From NCBI GenBank assembly GCA_947476925.1, contig CANJSF010000005.1, forward strand, positions 1-64,000: DNA of 64,000 bases, given 5' to 3'. A program made the translations under genes and the position numbers. Under the pieces are notes generated by a model. That model was not told the DNA's origin. It worked only from the letters and a program-made list of their open reading frames with translations, and did not search any database. The stretch's first letter is position 1; each line of letters starts with the position of its first letter. The DNA comes from Rhodospirillaceae bacterium. GTDB lineage: Bacteria; Pseudomonadota; Alphaproteobacteria; Rhodospirillales; Rhodospirillaceae. Positions 25,857 to 34,818 of this stretch are shown piece after piece.

Positions 25857-26663
25857 TCACACCACAGATTTTCGATAGAGGTGCCAGGTCGCGTGGCCGA
25901 GCACCGGCACGACGACGGCCAAGCCCGCCAGGAACGGAATCGCCCCGGCAATAAGCAGCACCACCACGATAAGCCCCCAAACACCCATGTTGACGGGGTT
26001 AGCTTTGACGCACGCAATCGATGTGCGCACCGCCACACCGACGCCGACATTGCGGTCCAGCAACATCGGAAACGAAACGGTTCCGATACACAGCGAGATA
26101 ACGGCAAAGAAAAGCCCGAGCAGGTTACCCAGTATGATCAGCGTCCACCCGGCGCTGGTGGAGAAGATCGTACGGGCAAATTCCATCAATGACTCGGGGG
26201 CCTGAGGTACGCTGCGCCATTCATCACCCACCGTCATGCCGTACAACGTCATGGCGGTGGTCAGCCAAAAGAAAAATAGGCCGATCATCATCAGCCCTAA
26301 AATCATGATGGAGACAATGGAAGGTGAGCTGAGAAAATTGTAGCCCTGCAGCTCAGCGTAATCGAGCCCGCGTTCGCGACGGCGGCTAACCTCGCACAAC
26401 GCAATAGTGACAAACGGGCCGATGAGCACTGTCCCCGACACGACTGGAAACAGCAGCGGCAGGTAGTCGTAGTTAAACAACACCATAATGGCCAGAACCG
26501 AGACCAGCGGGTAAATGCCAATCACAAACGGTACAAACGACGGCTTGGCTTTGGCATCTTCGATGCCTTTGCTCAGCGAGTCGAACAAATCGTGGATGGT
26601 GATATTGCGGATTGCGGGAAGCGGCACAAACTCGGCCGCATCGAGAGAAATCGTGGTTGCCAT
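25857..26663 (-). CDS. DUF2189 family integral membrane protein
   Basis: The protein has 268 residues with six predicted membrane helices. ITIHDLFDSLSKGIEDAKAKPSF near the N-terminus and a helix-rich body ending HATWHLYRKSVV are typical of DUF2189 proteins, which have no assigned function. CAAGGAGG precedes the ATG. The gene is divergent from an aldo/keto reductase gene, with a large hairpin-forming sequence in the 283-bp gap. Confidence 0.85.
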   Translation of the reverse strand: MATTISLDAAEFVPLPAIRNITIHDLFDSLSKGIEDAKAKPSFVPFVIGIYPLVSVLAIMVLFNYDYLPLLFPVVSGTVLIGPFVTIALCEVSRRRERGLDYAELQGYNFLSSPSIVSIMILGLMMIGLFFFWLTTAMTLYGMTVGDEWRSVPQAPESLMEFARTIFSTSAGWTLIILGNLLGLFFAVISLCIGTVSFPMLLDRNVGVGVAVRTSIACVKANPVNMGVWGLIVVVLLIAGAIPFLAGLAVVVPVLGHATWHLYRKSVV

Positions 26664-26692
26664 GCTCGGGCCTCCTTGAGCTGTTGACGAAC

Positions 26693-26756
26693 TTTAGGTT
26701 TGCACATTTTCCGCGCGGCGAACTGGAAGAGCACTTCGCCTGAAAATGTGCCTAAA
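26693..26756. repeat. Long imperfect hairpin in a divergent intergenic region
   Basis: Outer arms with TTTAGG/CCTAAA and GCACATTTTC/GAAAATGTGC pair with a small offset. After an unpaired CGCGC stretch, an inner stem GGCGAA/TTCGCC closes a 12-base loop. It lies 30 bp upstream of the DUF2189 start and about 190 bp before the aldo/keto reductase start. Coverage of both arms makes a structured leader, small RNA or protein-binding site possible. Confidence 0.45.
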
Positions 26757-26946
26757 CGCGTAACAAACAAGAAACCGATTTGAAGCAGCTTAACGATAGT
26801 AGGTGCAGTATACGCCCGCAGCCGGGCCCCTCGCTACACTCGAATTAGGTTTTGTTGCGGAGAAATTACATTATGCTGCGCAGCGCCCTCGCAGCAGGCA
26901 TGCCCCGCGTTGATCATCAATTAAACAGTCATTGGAGCGCCTAAAC

Positions 26947-27933
26947 ATGTTGAAACGCAAACTCGGCCGCCAAGGCCTTGAGGTGAATTCCATTGGCCTG
27001 GGTTGCATGGGCATGAGCTGGGCCTATGGCGGGGGTGGCGCGGAGCCTGAGAATATCGCTGTCCTGCATCGCGCGCTCGAGCTCGGCGTTGACTTCTTTG
27101 ACACCGCCGAAATGTATGGCCCCTTCACCAATGAGCAACTGCTGGGCAAGGCGCTGAAGGGCAAGCGCGATGGCGTGATCATCGCCACCAAATTCGGCTT
27201 CAAGATCGAGAACAATGCGATGGTAGGCCTTGATAGCCGCCCGGCGCACGTGGCCGAGGTGGCCGATGCATCGTTGAAGCGCCTGGGCGTGGATGTGATC
27301 GACCTGTTCTACCAGCATCGCGTCGACAAAACGGTACCCATTGAGGATACCGTGGGCGCCATGGCCGATTTGGTTAAAGCCGGAAAGGTGCGCTATCTGG
27401 GCCTGTCAGAAGCGGGTGTCGATACCATCACGCGCGCGCACAAGGTGCACCCCATCAGCGTGTTGCAAAGCGAGTACTCGATGTGGGAGCGAAATCTCGA
27501 TGCCGAGATAATCCCACTACTGCGCAAATTAGGCATCGGACTTGTGCCTTACGCGCCGCTGGGACGTGGCTTCCTGACCGGTACGGCCACACGCGGCGAC
27601 GAGTACCGCAAGGACGATTTCCGTTTCACCGATCCACGCTATCAGGGTGAGAATTTCGACCGCAACCAGGCCATTGTCGCCGCCGCACGCGACATTGCCC
27701 AACGCCACAATGCAACACCCGGACAAATTGCCTTGGCCTGGGTGTTGGCGCAAGGCGATGACATTGTGCCCATCCCCGGAACAAAGCGTCGCGCATACTT
27801 AGAAGAAAACGTCAAAGCAGCCGACGTGAAGCTATCAGCCGCGGAGCTTGCCACGCTTAACGCGGTTGCGGCACCCGATAAGGTCGCAGGTCCGCGCTAC
27901 ACGCCGCGCGGCATGGCCAGCATTGATCGGTAG
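26947..27933 (+). CDS. Aldo/keto reductase
   Basis: The protein has 328 residues in the AKR TIM-barrel fold. The catalytic tetrad is complete: Asp52, Tyr57, Lys82 and His124 (FYQHRVD). NADPH contacts are expected in the VPIPGTKRRAYLEENVKAADV block. The sequence resembles the group that includes pyridoxal/auxin-type and YajO-like reductases; the physiological carbonyl substrate is unknown. ATG 26947 follows GGAG by nine bases. It converges on a zinc-less alcohol dehydrogenase-like gene. Confidence 0.92.
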   Translation: MLKRKLGRQGLEVNSIGLGCMGMSWAYGGGGAEPENIAVLHRALELGVDFFDTAEMYGPFTNEQLLGKALKGKRDGVIIATKFGFKIENNAMVGLDSRPAHVAEVADASLKRLGVDVIDLFYQHRVDKTVPIEDTVGAMADLVKAGKVRYLGLSEAGVDTITRAHKVHPISVLQSEYSMWERNLDAEIIPLLRKLGIGLVPYAPLGRGFLTGTATRGDEYRKDDFRFTDPRYQGENFDRNQAIVAAARDIAQRHNATPGQIALAWVLAQGDDIVPIPGTKRRAYLEENVKAADVKLSAAELATLNAVAAPDKVAGPRYTPRGMASIDR

Positions 27934-27940
27934 GCTGCGT

Positions 27941-29095
27941 TCACTGAACCCGGATCACAATCTTTCCAATCTTGTCGCCGCTTTCCATGTAGGCAATAGC
28001 TTCGCGGACTTGGTCAAAAGCGTAAACACGGTCGATAATCGGTTTTATTTTGTTGGCCGCCATAGCGGCTAACAAATCCTCGAACATCCGACGGCTGCCG
28101 ACGATGATACCCTTGATCGTCAGATCTTTGATGATCAGGTTGGGAAAGCGCGTGAGTGAGGTGGGCGGCGCATCTTTGCGGTCAGGTGTGACGGCATTGG
28201 CTCCAATGTACATCACCTTGCCGCCCGAAGCGCAGGCCGTGAGACATTGCTCCATCTCGCCCATACCGACGTTGTTCAGCACCACATCGGCACCACGGCC
28301 ATCGGTTTTGTCGAGTACTTGCTGCGCCCAATTGGGATGCGTGCGGTAGTTGATCGTGATATCGGCACCGAGACTGCGCATTTTTTCCAGCTTGGCGTCG
28401 CTCGACGACGTCATGATCACGCGAGCGCCCATCATCTTGGCCCACTGCAAACCGAACACCGACACCCCGCCTGTGCCAATCGTGAGCACCGTGTAGCCGG
28501 GCTTTGTACGACCCGCTTCTATCACAGCATTCCATGCCGTCAGTCCTGCGCTGGGAATGGTGCTGGCGTCTTCGTACGTCACGGCGTCGGGAATTTTTAC
28601 CAACGGGTCGGCCTGCACCAAAGCTTGTTCGGCCAAAAATCCATCGAGCGTGTTCGAGTAATCCTCCTCACGCATCGACACATCCCACGCACCATCCAGC
28701 CACTTCCAATAGTGCGTCATCGTCACGCGGTCGCCGACCTTCACACGCGTCACGCCGGGGCCTACAAGCAACACGTCGCCTGCCACATCCATCAGCGGCA
28801 CACGCGTCGGCGGTACCGATTTTCCCATCAATCCGCCCTTGAGGATCGAGAGGTCACGCGCGTTCAAGCCGGTGCAACGAACTTTCATGACCACTTGGCC
28901 AAAGCCCGGCTTCAGCGCCGGCCGCTCGACCAGCCGCAAGCCGATCCCATTCGATGTGTCGCCGATTTCATAGGCTTTCATTGTGGACGCACTCCTGTTG
29001 GATTTGGATGTCGCCGCGTGCGCGGTCGAAAGGCTGGCTGCAGCCAATGCTGTTCCCAGCGCCGTGCGGCGATTGATGGATGAATCGATGCTCAC
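27941..29095 (-). CDS. Medium-chain dehydrogenase/quinone-oxidoreductase-like protein with optional Tat signal
   Basis: From a GTG overlapping the dsbA-like stop, the protein has 384 residues and begins with a Tat-like leader (NRRTALGTALAAASLS to AHA). The MDR body follows, with NAD(P)-binding TIGTGGVSVFGLQWAKMMGA and a substrate domain at the N-terminus. The zinc-binding Cys/His set is incomplete, so it resembles quinone oxidoreductases more than zinc alcohol dehydrogenases. An internal ATG at 28981 (MKAYEIG) has AGGAG ten bases upstream and would give a normal cytosolic MDR of 346 residues. Both forms may be made. Confidence 0.87.
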   Translation of the reverse strand: MSIDSSINRRTALGTALAAASLSTAHAATSKSNRSASTMKAYEIGDTSNGIGLRLVERPALKPGFGQVVMKVRCTGLNARDLSILKGGLMGKSVPPTRVPLMDVAGDVLLVGPGVTRVKVGDRVTMTHYWKWLDGAWDVSMREEDYSNTLDGFLAEQALVQADPLVKIPDAVTYEDASTIPSAGLTAWNAVIEAGRTKPGYTVLTIGTGGVSVFGLQWAKMMGARVIMTSSSDAKLEKMRSLGADITINYRTHPNWAQQVLDKTDGRGADVVLNNVGMGEMEQCLTACASGGKVMYIGANAVTPDRKDAPPTSLTRFPNLIIKDLTIKGIIVGSRRMFEDLLAAMAANKIKPIIDRVYAFDQVREAIAYMESGDKIGKIVIRVQ

Positions 29096-29778
29096 TCGCG
29101 GTTCGCACGTGCCGTTGCAATTTCAGCGGCGAAATCAATTTTTGATGTTTGCGTGCGCGAACTCACGCCCGACAAAACGCGTGTGTTCACAAAATACCCC
29201 GGCACAACCGACACCTTGAGGGCGCGTGCGAGATTCATGTTCGCCAACAGTTGATCAGCAATCTCGGGCGAGAGGATGTCTTTCTTCAGTCGTTCGACGT
29301 CCAAGCCCACAGACTTCGCCGTGGCAAAAATAATTTCGTCTTGCAACTGACCTTTGAAGGCCATCAGAGCCACATGGAACTCGTGGTGTTTACCCTGCTT
29401 GGCCGCAGCCAGCGCTGCCTTGGCGGCAACAACAGATGCGGGCCCCAGAATGGGAAAATCTTTGACGACAAAGCGCACCTTGCGGTCGTCTTTGAGCAAC
29501 TGAAGAATGCGAGGCTCGGCAGCTTTGCAGTAAGGACATTGGTAGTCGGTAAAGGCAACGATAGTGACATCACCCTGCGCGTTGCCCATCACCTGAGATT
29601 GCGCATCTTGCAATAGATCCTTGGCGCGATTTTTGGCCGTAACATTGGCGGCTTTTTCCATCTCGGACTGCACTAAGGCTGCCGTCGCCTCAACCGCCGG
29701 GTCGACAGCACTTTGGCCAAATGCGCCGCTACACAGCGTCAGCGCAAGAAAGATGCTCGCGAGATTGGTGATATTCAT
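29092..29778 (-). CDS. DsbA-family thiol:disulfide interchange protein
   Basis: The protein has 228 residues. A signal peptide (about 1-21) precedes a thioredoxin fold with the active site CPYC (Cys81, Cys84) in FTDYQCPYC, the FPILG cis-proline region and a helical insertion. This fits the periplasmic DsbA/DsbG-like group with the thioredoxin_4 pattern. The stop overlaps the GTG of the dehydrogenase gene by four bases (GTGA), so the two are translationally coupled. Whether it oxidises, isomerises or reduces partner proteins is not clear. Confidence 0.9.
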   Translation of the reverse strand: MNITNLASIFLALTLCSGAFGQSAVDPAVEATAALVQSEMEKAANVTAKNRAKDLLQDAQSQVMGNAQGDVTIVAFTDYQCPYCKAAEPRILQLLKDDRKVRFVVKDFPILGPASVVAAKAALAAAKQGKHHEFHVALMAFKGQLQDEIIFATAKSVGLDVERLKKDILSPEIADQLLANMNLARALKVSVVPGYFVNTRVLSGVSSRTQTSKIDFAAEIATARANRE

Positions 29779-29867
29779 CTGCGCCCCTCCGTGGGTTGAC
29801 CAAGCCTACAGCGGAAGGGGCCGCAGAGTCGCGGGTTTCAATTCAAACTCAAGTCTTCGTGAAGCGC

Positions 29868-31076
29868 TTATTTACGGCCGCCAAAAATGAACCACCCGCC
29901 GCGTCCGTGGGGTGGTGAGGCCATCTCGCCCTTCAAAAACTTCTCGTAATTCTCGGGCTTAAAGGTCGCGGGCACGGGCACTTCCAGTTCGAAGCACTTT
30001 TTACGATCAAAGCCAGCCGCCGTGCACAAGCCCGTGGGGTCTTGGGCGCGGTAGTGCGCGTAGTTCGGCTCGTTGTTGTAGCGCGCATCCCAATTGAAAC
30101 TGAAATCCAGTAACGGCTCGCAGCTTTTGCTGGGCGGCAACTCCATGTGCGCCAAGATGCCGCCGGGCGCGAGCAACCGATAGCACTCGGCGATGACGCG
30201 CTTGGTGGCGGGCACAGAAATTTCGTGCAAGAAGAAACTCGAGACGATCAAATCAAAATGGCCGTCAGGGTAGTCGGTGCTCTCGGCATTTTGTTGGCTG
30301 AAGTGAATCGGCACGCCCTTGTATGCGGCCATGGCATGCCCATAACGCAAACTAGGAGCAGCGATATCCAGCCCATGCAACTCGATGCCCGGGAAAATAT
30401 CGCGGTAAGCATACAGCTGCTTGCCCTCTTGCGTTGCCAGATCAAGAATCCGTCTGGGTTTGAAGTCGGGGTATTTGCGCGCCAGCCACGTACCAACCGC
30501 GGCGCCCACACTTCCGAAATCACGGCTGGAATTGACGACGGGCCCGGCTATGCGACGGCCCTGCAACATCAACGCCTGCGAAATGTCGCCCTCGCCGGCG
30601 TGTTCCGACCAATACCCGCCGGGTGTCAGGTGCGCATCCATGCTGGTGAGATAGTGCGGATACTCGATGTCGCGATTTAGCCGCAACGTTCCGCCCACAT
30701 GGTCATTGTCGGGAACGCGCGCGACCGCAGCATTCAATTGTGGAATCACACGTTCGACGGGGGCCTGCACACTTTGTGGGCCCATCTCTTGGGCGTTGTA
30801 GCGAAACGAACTGTAGGTGCGGTAAAAGGTGTTGTCGGCCAAGGCGTGATGAATTTCCTTGCCCGTCTTAGCCGCCCGACCGTGCTTTTTTTTGAATGCG
30901 GGCTCTGCGCTGGCTTTGTATTCGTCCCACACAGCGTAGCGCAAATTCACCATGGCGTGATTAAGCAGCACGCCAATGTAGCGGGTGCGTACATACTCAT
31001 CGTGCGTTGGTCGAAAGAACGCATCGAGGTTGGGTGTATCGGCAGCTTCAGCTCTGGTCAGGGGTGCTTCGGGCAT
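29868..31076 (-). CDS. SAM-dependent methyltransferase-like protein with altered motif I
   Basis: The protein has 402 residues. An N-terminal helical region of about 190 residues is followed by a Rossmann methyltransferase domain: RRILDLATQEGKQL in place of motif I, GIELHGLDIA for motif II, and DYPDGHFDLIVSSFFLHEI further on. The glycine-rich GxGxG of motif I is replaced by ATQEG, so SAM binding is unproven. The C-terminal tail is basic and glycine-rich (GRGGWFIFGGRK). It lies upstream of the dsbA-like gene on the same strand. The substrate is unknown. Confidence 0.75.
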   Translation of the reverse strand: MPEAPLTRAEAADTPNLDAFFRPTHDEYVRTRYIGVLLNHAMVNLRYAVWDEYKASAEPAFKKKHGRAAKTGKEIHHALADNTFYRTYSSFRYNAQEMGPQSVQAPVERVIPQLNAAVARVPDNDHVGGTLRLNRDIEYPHYLTSMDAHLTPGGYWSEHAGEGDISQALMLQGRRIAGPVVNSSRDFGSVGAAVGTWLARKYPDFKPRRILDLATQEGKQLYAYRDIFPGIELHGLDIAAPSLRYGHAMAAYKGVPIHFSQQNAESTDYPDGHFDLIVSSFFLHEISVPATKRVIAECYRLLAPGGILAHMELPPSKSCEPLLDFSFNWDARYNNEPNYAHYRAQDPTGLCTAAGFDRKKCFELEVPVPATFKPENYEKFLKGEMASPPHGRGGWFIFGGRK

Positions 31077-31189
31077 TGCTCAGTCCATTCGTCGAGGGAT
31101 CATACCTCTATATGAGGTAAAGCCCCGATGAAGCGCAAGGGTGCGTCACAGTTTGCCCGCCAGCAGATCGCGCCAACACCTTGATTAAC

Positions 31190-32164
31190 TTAATAATTTC
31201 GCTTCAGGTCCATACCGGCATAGAGGCTGGCCACTTCTTCTTCGTAGCCATTGAACATCAGCGTGTCGCGGCGCAGGAAATCGCCTATGCGGCGTTCACT
31301 CGCTTGGGTCCAACGCGGGTGATCAACCTTGGGGTTAACGTTGGCATAAAAGCCGTACTCACCCGGATTAGTCACCTTCCAAGTGTTTTCGGGCTGCTTT
31401 TCGACAAAGCTGATGCGGACAATAGATTTGATATTCTTGAAGCCGTATTTCCACGGCGCCATCAATCGCAGCGGCGCGCCATTTTGATTGGGCACCGCTT
31501 CGCCGTACATGCCCGTCACTAAAATGGCGAGCGGGTTCATCGCCTCGTCCATGCGTAAGCCTTCGACATAGGGCCAGGGCAAAATGAACTTCGAGCGTTG
31601 GCCCGACATTTCCTCGGGCCGCACAACGGTTTCAAACTGAAGATACTTGGCACTGCCTTGCGGGTCGGAGCGCTTGACGACATCGGCCAACGAGACGCCA
31701 ATCCAGGGAATAACCATCGACCACGCTTCAACGCAGCGCAGACGATAGATCCGTTCTTCGAGCTGATGGGGTTTGATGAAATCTTCAAGCGCGAAGGTGC
31801 CACCATTGTTGCACAGTCCATCGACTTTCACCGACCACGGCAACGGCTTAAACTTGCCCGAGTTTGCCGCGGGGTCATCTTTGCCGGTGCCGAATTCGTA
31901 GAAATTATTATAGCTGCTCGCCGCGTCGTAAGGCGTGATCGCGTCCTTCTCGCCCAGTTTGCGATAGCCCTCTTTCACATTAGCCAGCGGCGTGTTCACA
32001 CCCGGCCCTTTTTGCAAGGCCGCATGAGCGCGCGGCGCGGCCAATAAGGCAGACCCGGCGATCAAGCCTGTGCCCGCAATCATCGCGCGCCGATTGAGAT
32101 ACACCGACTGAGGCGTGATCTCGTGAGAGGCAACGTCGGACTTCTGTTTAACGCGGATCAACAT
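31190..32164 (-). CDS. msrP: Periplasmic methionine sulfoxide reductase, molybdopterin subunit MsrP
   Basis: The protein has 324 residues. A Tat signal ([18 protein letters not shown], cleavage near AHA) fits export of a folded, cofactor-loaded protein. The molybdenum-ligating cysteine is Cys144 in [36 protein letters not shown] and [15 protein letters not shown] are MsrP hallmarks. It reduces methionine sulfoxide in periplasmic proteins, with electrons from MsrQ. MsrQ is on the same strand but about 8 kb downstream, with seven unrelated genes between. Confidence 0.94.
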   Translation of the reverse strand: MLIRVKQKSDVASHEITPQSVYLNRRAMIAGTGLIAGSALLAAPRAHAALQKGPGVNTPLANVKEGYRKLGEKDAITPYDAASSYNNFYEFGTGKDDPAANSGKFKPLPWSVKVDGLCNNGGTFALEDFIKPHQLEERIYRLRCVEAWSMVIPWIGVSLADVVKRSDPQGSAKYLQFETVVRPEEMSGQRSKFILPWPYVEGLRMDEAMNPLAILVTGMYGEAVPNQNGAPLRLMAPWKYGFKNIKSIVRISFVEKQPENTWKVTNPGEYGFYANVNPKVDHPRWTQASERRIGDFLRRDTLMFNGYEEEVASLYAGMDLKRNY

Positions 32165-32246
32165 GGGCAGCGCCTTTCATCACAATAAGACACCCTCTTA
32201 CTACGACGGACCCGGCCCACGTGATCACATCTGCTTTAGTAAGGGC

Positions 32247-32918
32247 CTAAAACGGCTTGGTGACGCCCAAAAAGCCCATAATCGCGACCAGCGCCCAAAT
32301 GGTAAGCACGGGCGGTTCAACTCGGCGGCGATTAACTTTCATCTGCAGCTCGCCCGTGACGCGTTGTTCGCCGCCGGCGCGGATCATGTCAAACGCCGTT
32401 TGCCAGTTCCCCGCGATTTTGCGCAACACGATGCCGTTGTAAATGATCAAGCCATACAGCGTGATCTTGGCCGCCAGCCATTTTTCCGTCACCGGACCAC
32501 CACCAACGAGATTGTACAAACCATAACCCAAAATCGCCGTTCCAATGACATAGCGAAGTTTCAGGTCGATGGACCCGAGCGTTTTGCCGATAGGCTCATT
32601 CTTTTTCCAGTGCACTTCCCACACCAGCCATAGCCACGCCAAACCAAAAGCCCAAAGCAGCAGCAACACCGGACCTTGTAGCTGTGAACCCCAATTGGAC
32701 GCCAATGTGAAACCAACCGGAACCATCAGCACCAGGCACACGCGTGGGGCCATATCAATGAGCGCGCCGACTTGGCGAATGCGGAGGCGTTCGTCCAGCG
32801 ACAGATCGTCGCGAATCATTTGTTTGCCCGTCAGCCACACGCCCAGGTCTCCACCCAGCCAATAGACAAACAGTATGACGTGAAGATATTTCACCAACGA
32901 ATAGGCAAATGGATCCAT
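32247..32918 (-). CDS. Integral membrane protein, paralogue of the one at 45963-46637
   Basis: The protein has 223 residues with about six hydrophobic segments. It starts VKYLHVILFVYWLGGDLGVW and carries DMAPRVCLVL and GGGPVTEKWLAAK; the same blocks recur in the protein at 45963-46637. Conserved His in the first helix may bind heme or metal, as in CopD/DUF2269-like membrane proteins, but that assignment is tentative. It lies 82 bp upstream of msrP on the same strand and could share its transcript. Confidence 0.75.
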   Translation of the reverse strand: MDPFAYSLVKYLHVILFVYWLGGDLGVWLTGKQMIRDDLSLDERLRIRQVGALIDMAPRVCLVLMVPVGFTLASNWGSQLQGPVLLLLWAFGLAWLWLVWEVHWKKNEPIGKTLGSIDLKLRYVIGTAILGYGLYNLVGGGPVTEKWLAAKITLYGLIIYNGIVLRKIAGNWQTAFDMIRAGGEQRVTGELQMKVNRRRVEPPVLTIWALVAIMGFLGVTKPF

Positions 32919-33005
32919 CGATAGCTCCCCCGCAATTGATATAGAGGCGTGATCCTATCAATCTCGCCGAACCGTTCCAGTGCCATTACAACATTTAGAC
33001 CAAAT

Positions 33006-33557
33006 TCAGCACCAGACCGCCGAAGGTCCCGTTGAGTAGCCACTGATAAACAACTGCGCCGCGCCGGTGGATACGTCGTATTTGTGGCGTTCGATGCGAC
33101 CGATATCGCCACCGTAAATGTGAATGCTGACCGATACGGCATCGCTGCCATTGCGCACCTGATGAATGTCGCCTTGGTCGGGCGAAAAAGCGATGATCTC
33201 ACCCGGCATGAGGGTATGCACGCCTGTCACCTTCAACATGCCATCAGCGCCGCGCGTGTAGTTGGTCGACACTTCGTTGCCTCGCAATTGCCCCACGACA
33301 CCCCAGGTCATGTGATCATGAACCGGCGTGGCTTGCCCCGGCCCCCACACAAAACTGACAATGCTGAAGCGGCTGCGAGGGTCGAGATAAAGCAAATATT
33401 GCTGATAATGATCGGGGTGCGGCGCTGCCAGCGCAGATGGCAGCCACGTTTCATCCAACAACAATGACTTGAGGGCCTGAGACACCTCGCGCCGGAATGT
33501 CGGCTCATCGGCATTGCCGTCCGCCAATTCGGTGAGGCGACTGATCAGCGCTCTCAT
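33006..33557 (-). CDS. Thiol dioxygenase (cysteine / 3-mercaptopropionate dioxygenase family)
   Basis: The protein has 183 residues in a cupin fold. The iron ligands are His80 and His82 (TPVHDHMTWGVVG) and His132 (GDIHQV). The Ser144-His146-Tyr148 triad (SIHIYGG) typical of cysteine and 3-mercaptopropionate dioxygenases is also complete. Such enzymes add O2 to a thiolate, giving a sulfinate. Substrate preference cannot be settled by eye. Its ATG overlaps the stop of the CoA-transferase gene (ATGA), so the two should be coupled. No sulfinate-handling gene is in the window. Confidence 0.9.
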   Translation of the reverse strand: MRALISRLTELADGNADEPTFRREVSQALKSLLLDETWLPSALAAPHPDHYQQYLLYLDPRSRFSIVSFVWGPGQATPVHDHMTWGVVGQLRGNEVSTNYTRGADGMLKVTGVHTLMPGEIIAFSPDQGDIHQVRNGSDAVSVSIHIYGGDIGRIERHKYDVSTGAAQLFISGYSTGPSAVWC

Positions 33558-34711
33558 TTTTTGACCCGTGCCAATTCGGCTATGATATCGGCGCGATCAC
33601 CGTTCAATGCCGGTGGCGCGCGGTAGATCGCGCCGCCCGCGCCATCCATTTTCACGACCGGGCCCACAGTTTTGGTGCGCCCACCCGACGGCAGCGCAAT
33701 ATCGACCACCCAATTCATCTGCGCCACATGCGGGTCCGCCAAAACGTCGGCATAGGTCATGATTGGTTCGCACGGCACACCTACCGCTCGAAATGCGGCC
33801 ACCCAATGCGGCGCATCGTGGGCTGCAAAGAGCGTTTCTAGAATGAGCTTGAGTTCCGCCTGATTTTTGGCGCGGTCGGTGGTGGTGAGAAAGCGTGGGT
33901 CTTTCACCAAATCAGCGCGGTCGATGACATCACACACCGACGCCCACAGCTTATTGTTGCCCGCCGCCAGAACGAAGTAACTGTCGCGCGCTTGAAATGC
34001 GCGGTACGGCGCATTGCGCGGATGAGCCGAGCCCAGCGGTTTCGGGTTTTGGCCGGTGCCAAAGTACTCGCTGGTTTGCAGCGCCGAAACGCCCAAATTT
34101 GCACCCAACATCGACACATCGATGAAAGACCCTGCCTCGCCGCGCGCCACGCGGTTGAGCACCGAGACGATCGAAAACGCCGCATAAAGCCCAGCGCCAA
34201 AATCAGACACCGGCACACCGGCCTTGACCGGTGGCGCACCTACGTCGCCGGTGACACTCATGATGCCCGAGGCGGCTTGCACCGTGACGTCAAAGCCACC
34301 ATCCTGCGCGCGCGGGCCGGTTTGGCCAAAGGCTGAGATGGCGCAGTACACAAGCTTAGGGTGCGCGCCTTTCAAGGCCGCGTAACCTAAGCCCAGCTTG
34401 TCCATCACGCCCGGGCGATTGTTTTCAATCACCACATCAGCGCTAGCAATGAGATTGCGCGCGATGGCCAAGTCGGCTGGCGATTTCAAATCAAGCGCTA
34501 TGGAGCGCTTGTTGCGATTGAGCGATGCGAAATTCTCGCTGTAACCAGCGTTCAGCGGAGGCCAGGTCCGCATACTGTCGCCCACGGGCGGCTCGACCTT
34601 GATCACATCCGCACCCATGTCGGCCAGAAGCATGCCGCAATAGGGCCCTGCGGCGACCTGGCAGAATTCGATGACGCGGATGAGGGCGAGCGGACCGGAG
34701 CGGGAGGACAT
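33554..34711 (-). CDS. CaiB/BaiF family CoA-transferase
   Basis: The protein has 385 residues. Family blocks are IRVIEFCQVAAGPYCGMLLADMGADVIKVEPP, NRNKRSIALDLKSP, the SGIMSVTGDVGAPP region followed by the catalytic-type Asp in VSDFGAGLYA, and the C-terminal GVPCEPIMTYADV. These enzymes move CoA between organic acids. Acids used by members include oxalate/formate, carnitine, bile acids and succinate/mesaconate; this one is unassigned. ATG 34711 fits the family start although no good ribosome site is seen. It overlaps the thiol dioxygenase gene by four bases. It is divergent from a Tat-type SnoaL-like gene. Confidence 0.9.
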   Translation of the reverse strand: MSSRSGPLALIRVIEFCQVAAGPYCGMLLADMGADVIKVEPPVGDSMRTWPPLNAGYSENFASLNRNKRSIALDLKSPADLAIARNLIASADVVIENNRPGVMDKLGLGYAALKGAHPKLVYCAISAFGQTGPRAQDGGFDVTVQAASGIMSVTGDVGAPPVKAGVPVSDFGAGLYAAFSIVSVLNRVARGEAGSFIDVSMLGANLGVSALQTSEYFGTGQNPKPLGSAHPRNAPYRAFQARDSYFVLAAGNNKLWASVCDVIDRADLVKDPRFLTTTDRAKNQAELKLILETLFAAHDAPHWVAAFRAVGVPCEPIMTYADVLADPHVAQMNWVVDIALPSGGRTKTVGPVVKMDGAGGAIYRAPPALNGDRADIIAELARVKK

Positions 34712-34818
34712 CGTGATCAAACTAATTATTGGACAAGAGCCGAGCGCGGCATTGAGCACCACGCCGATCTCGGCCATGGTTTAGCATGATAAGTTAACAT
34801 CCCCCAAGGAGATCGATC

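Noticed and set aside
28247-29083. Long rightward frame opposite the dehydrogenase gene
   Set aside because: It is His/Arg-rich, as typical for an antisense shadow, and the dehydrogenase motifs on the other strand are unambiguous.
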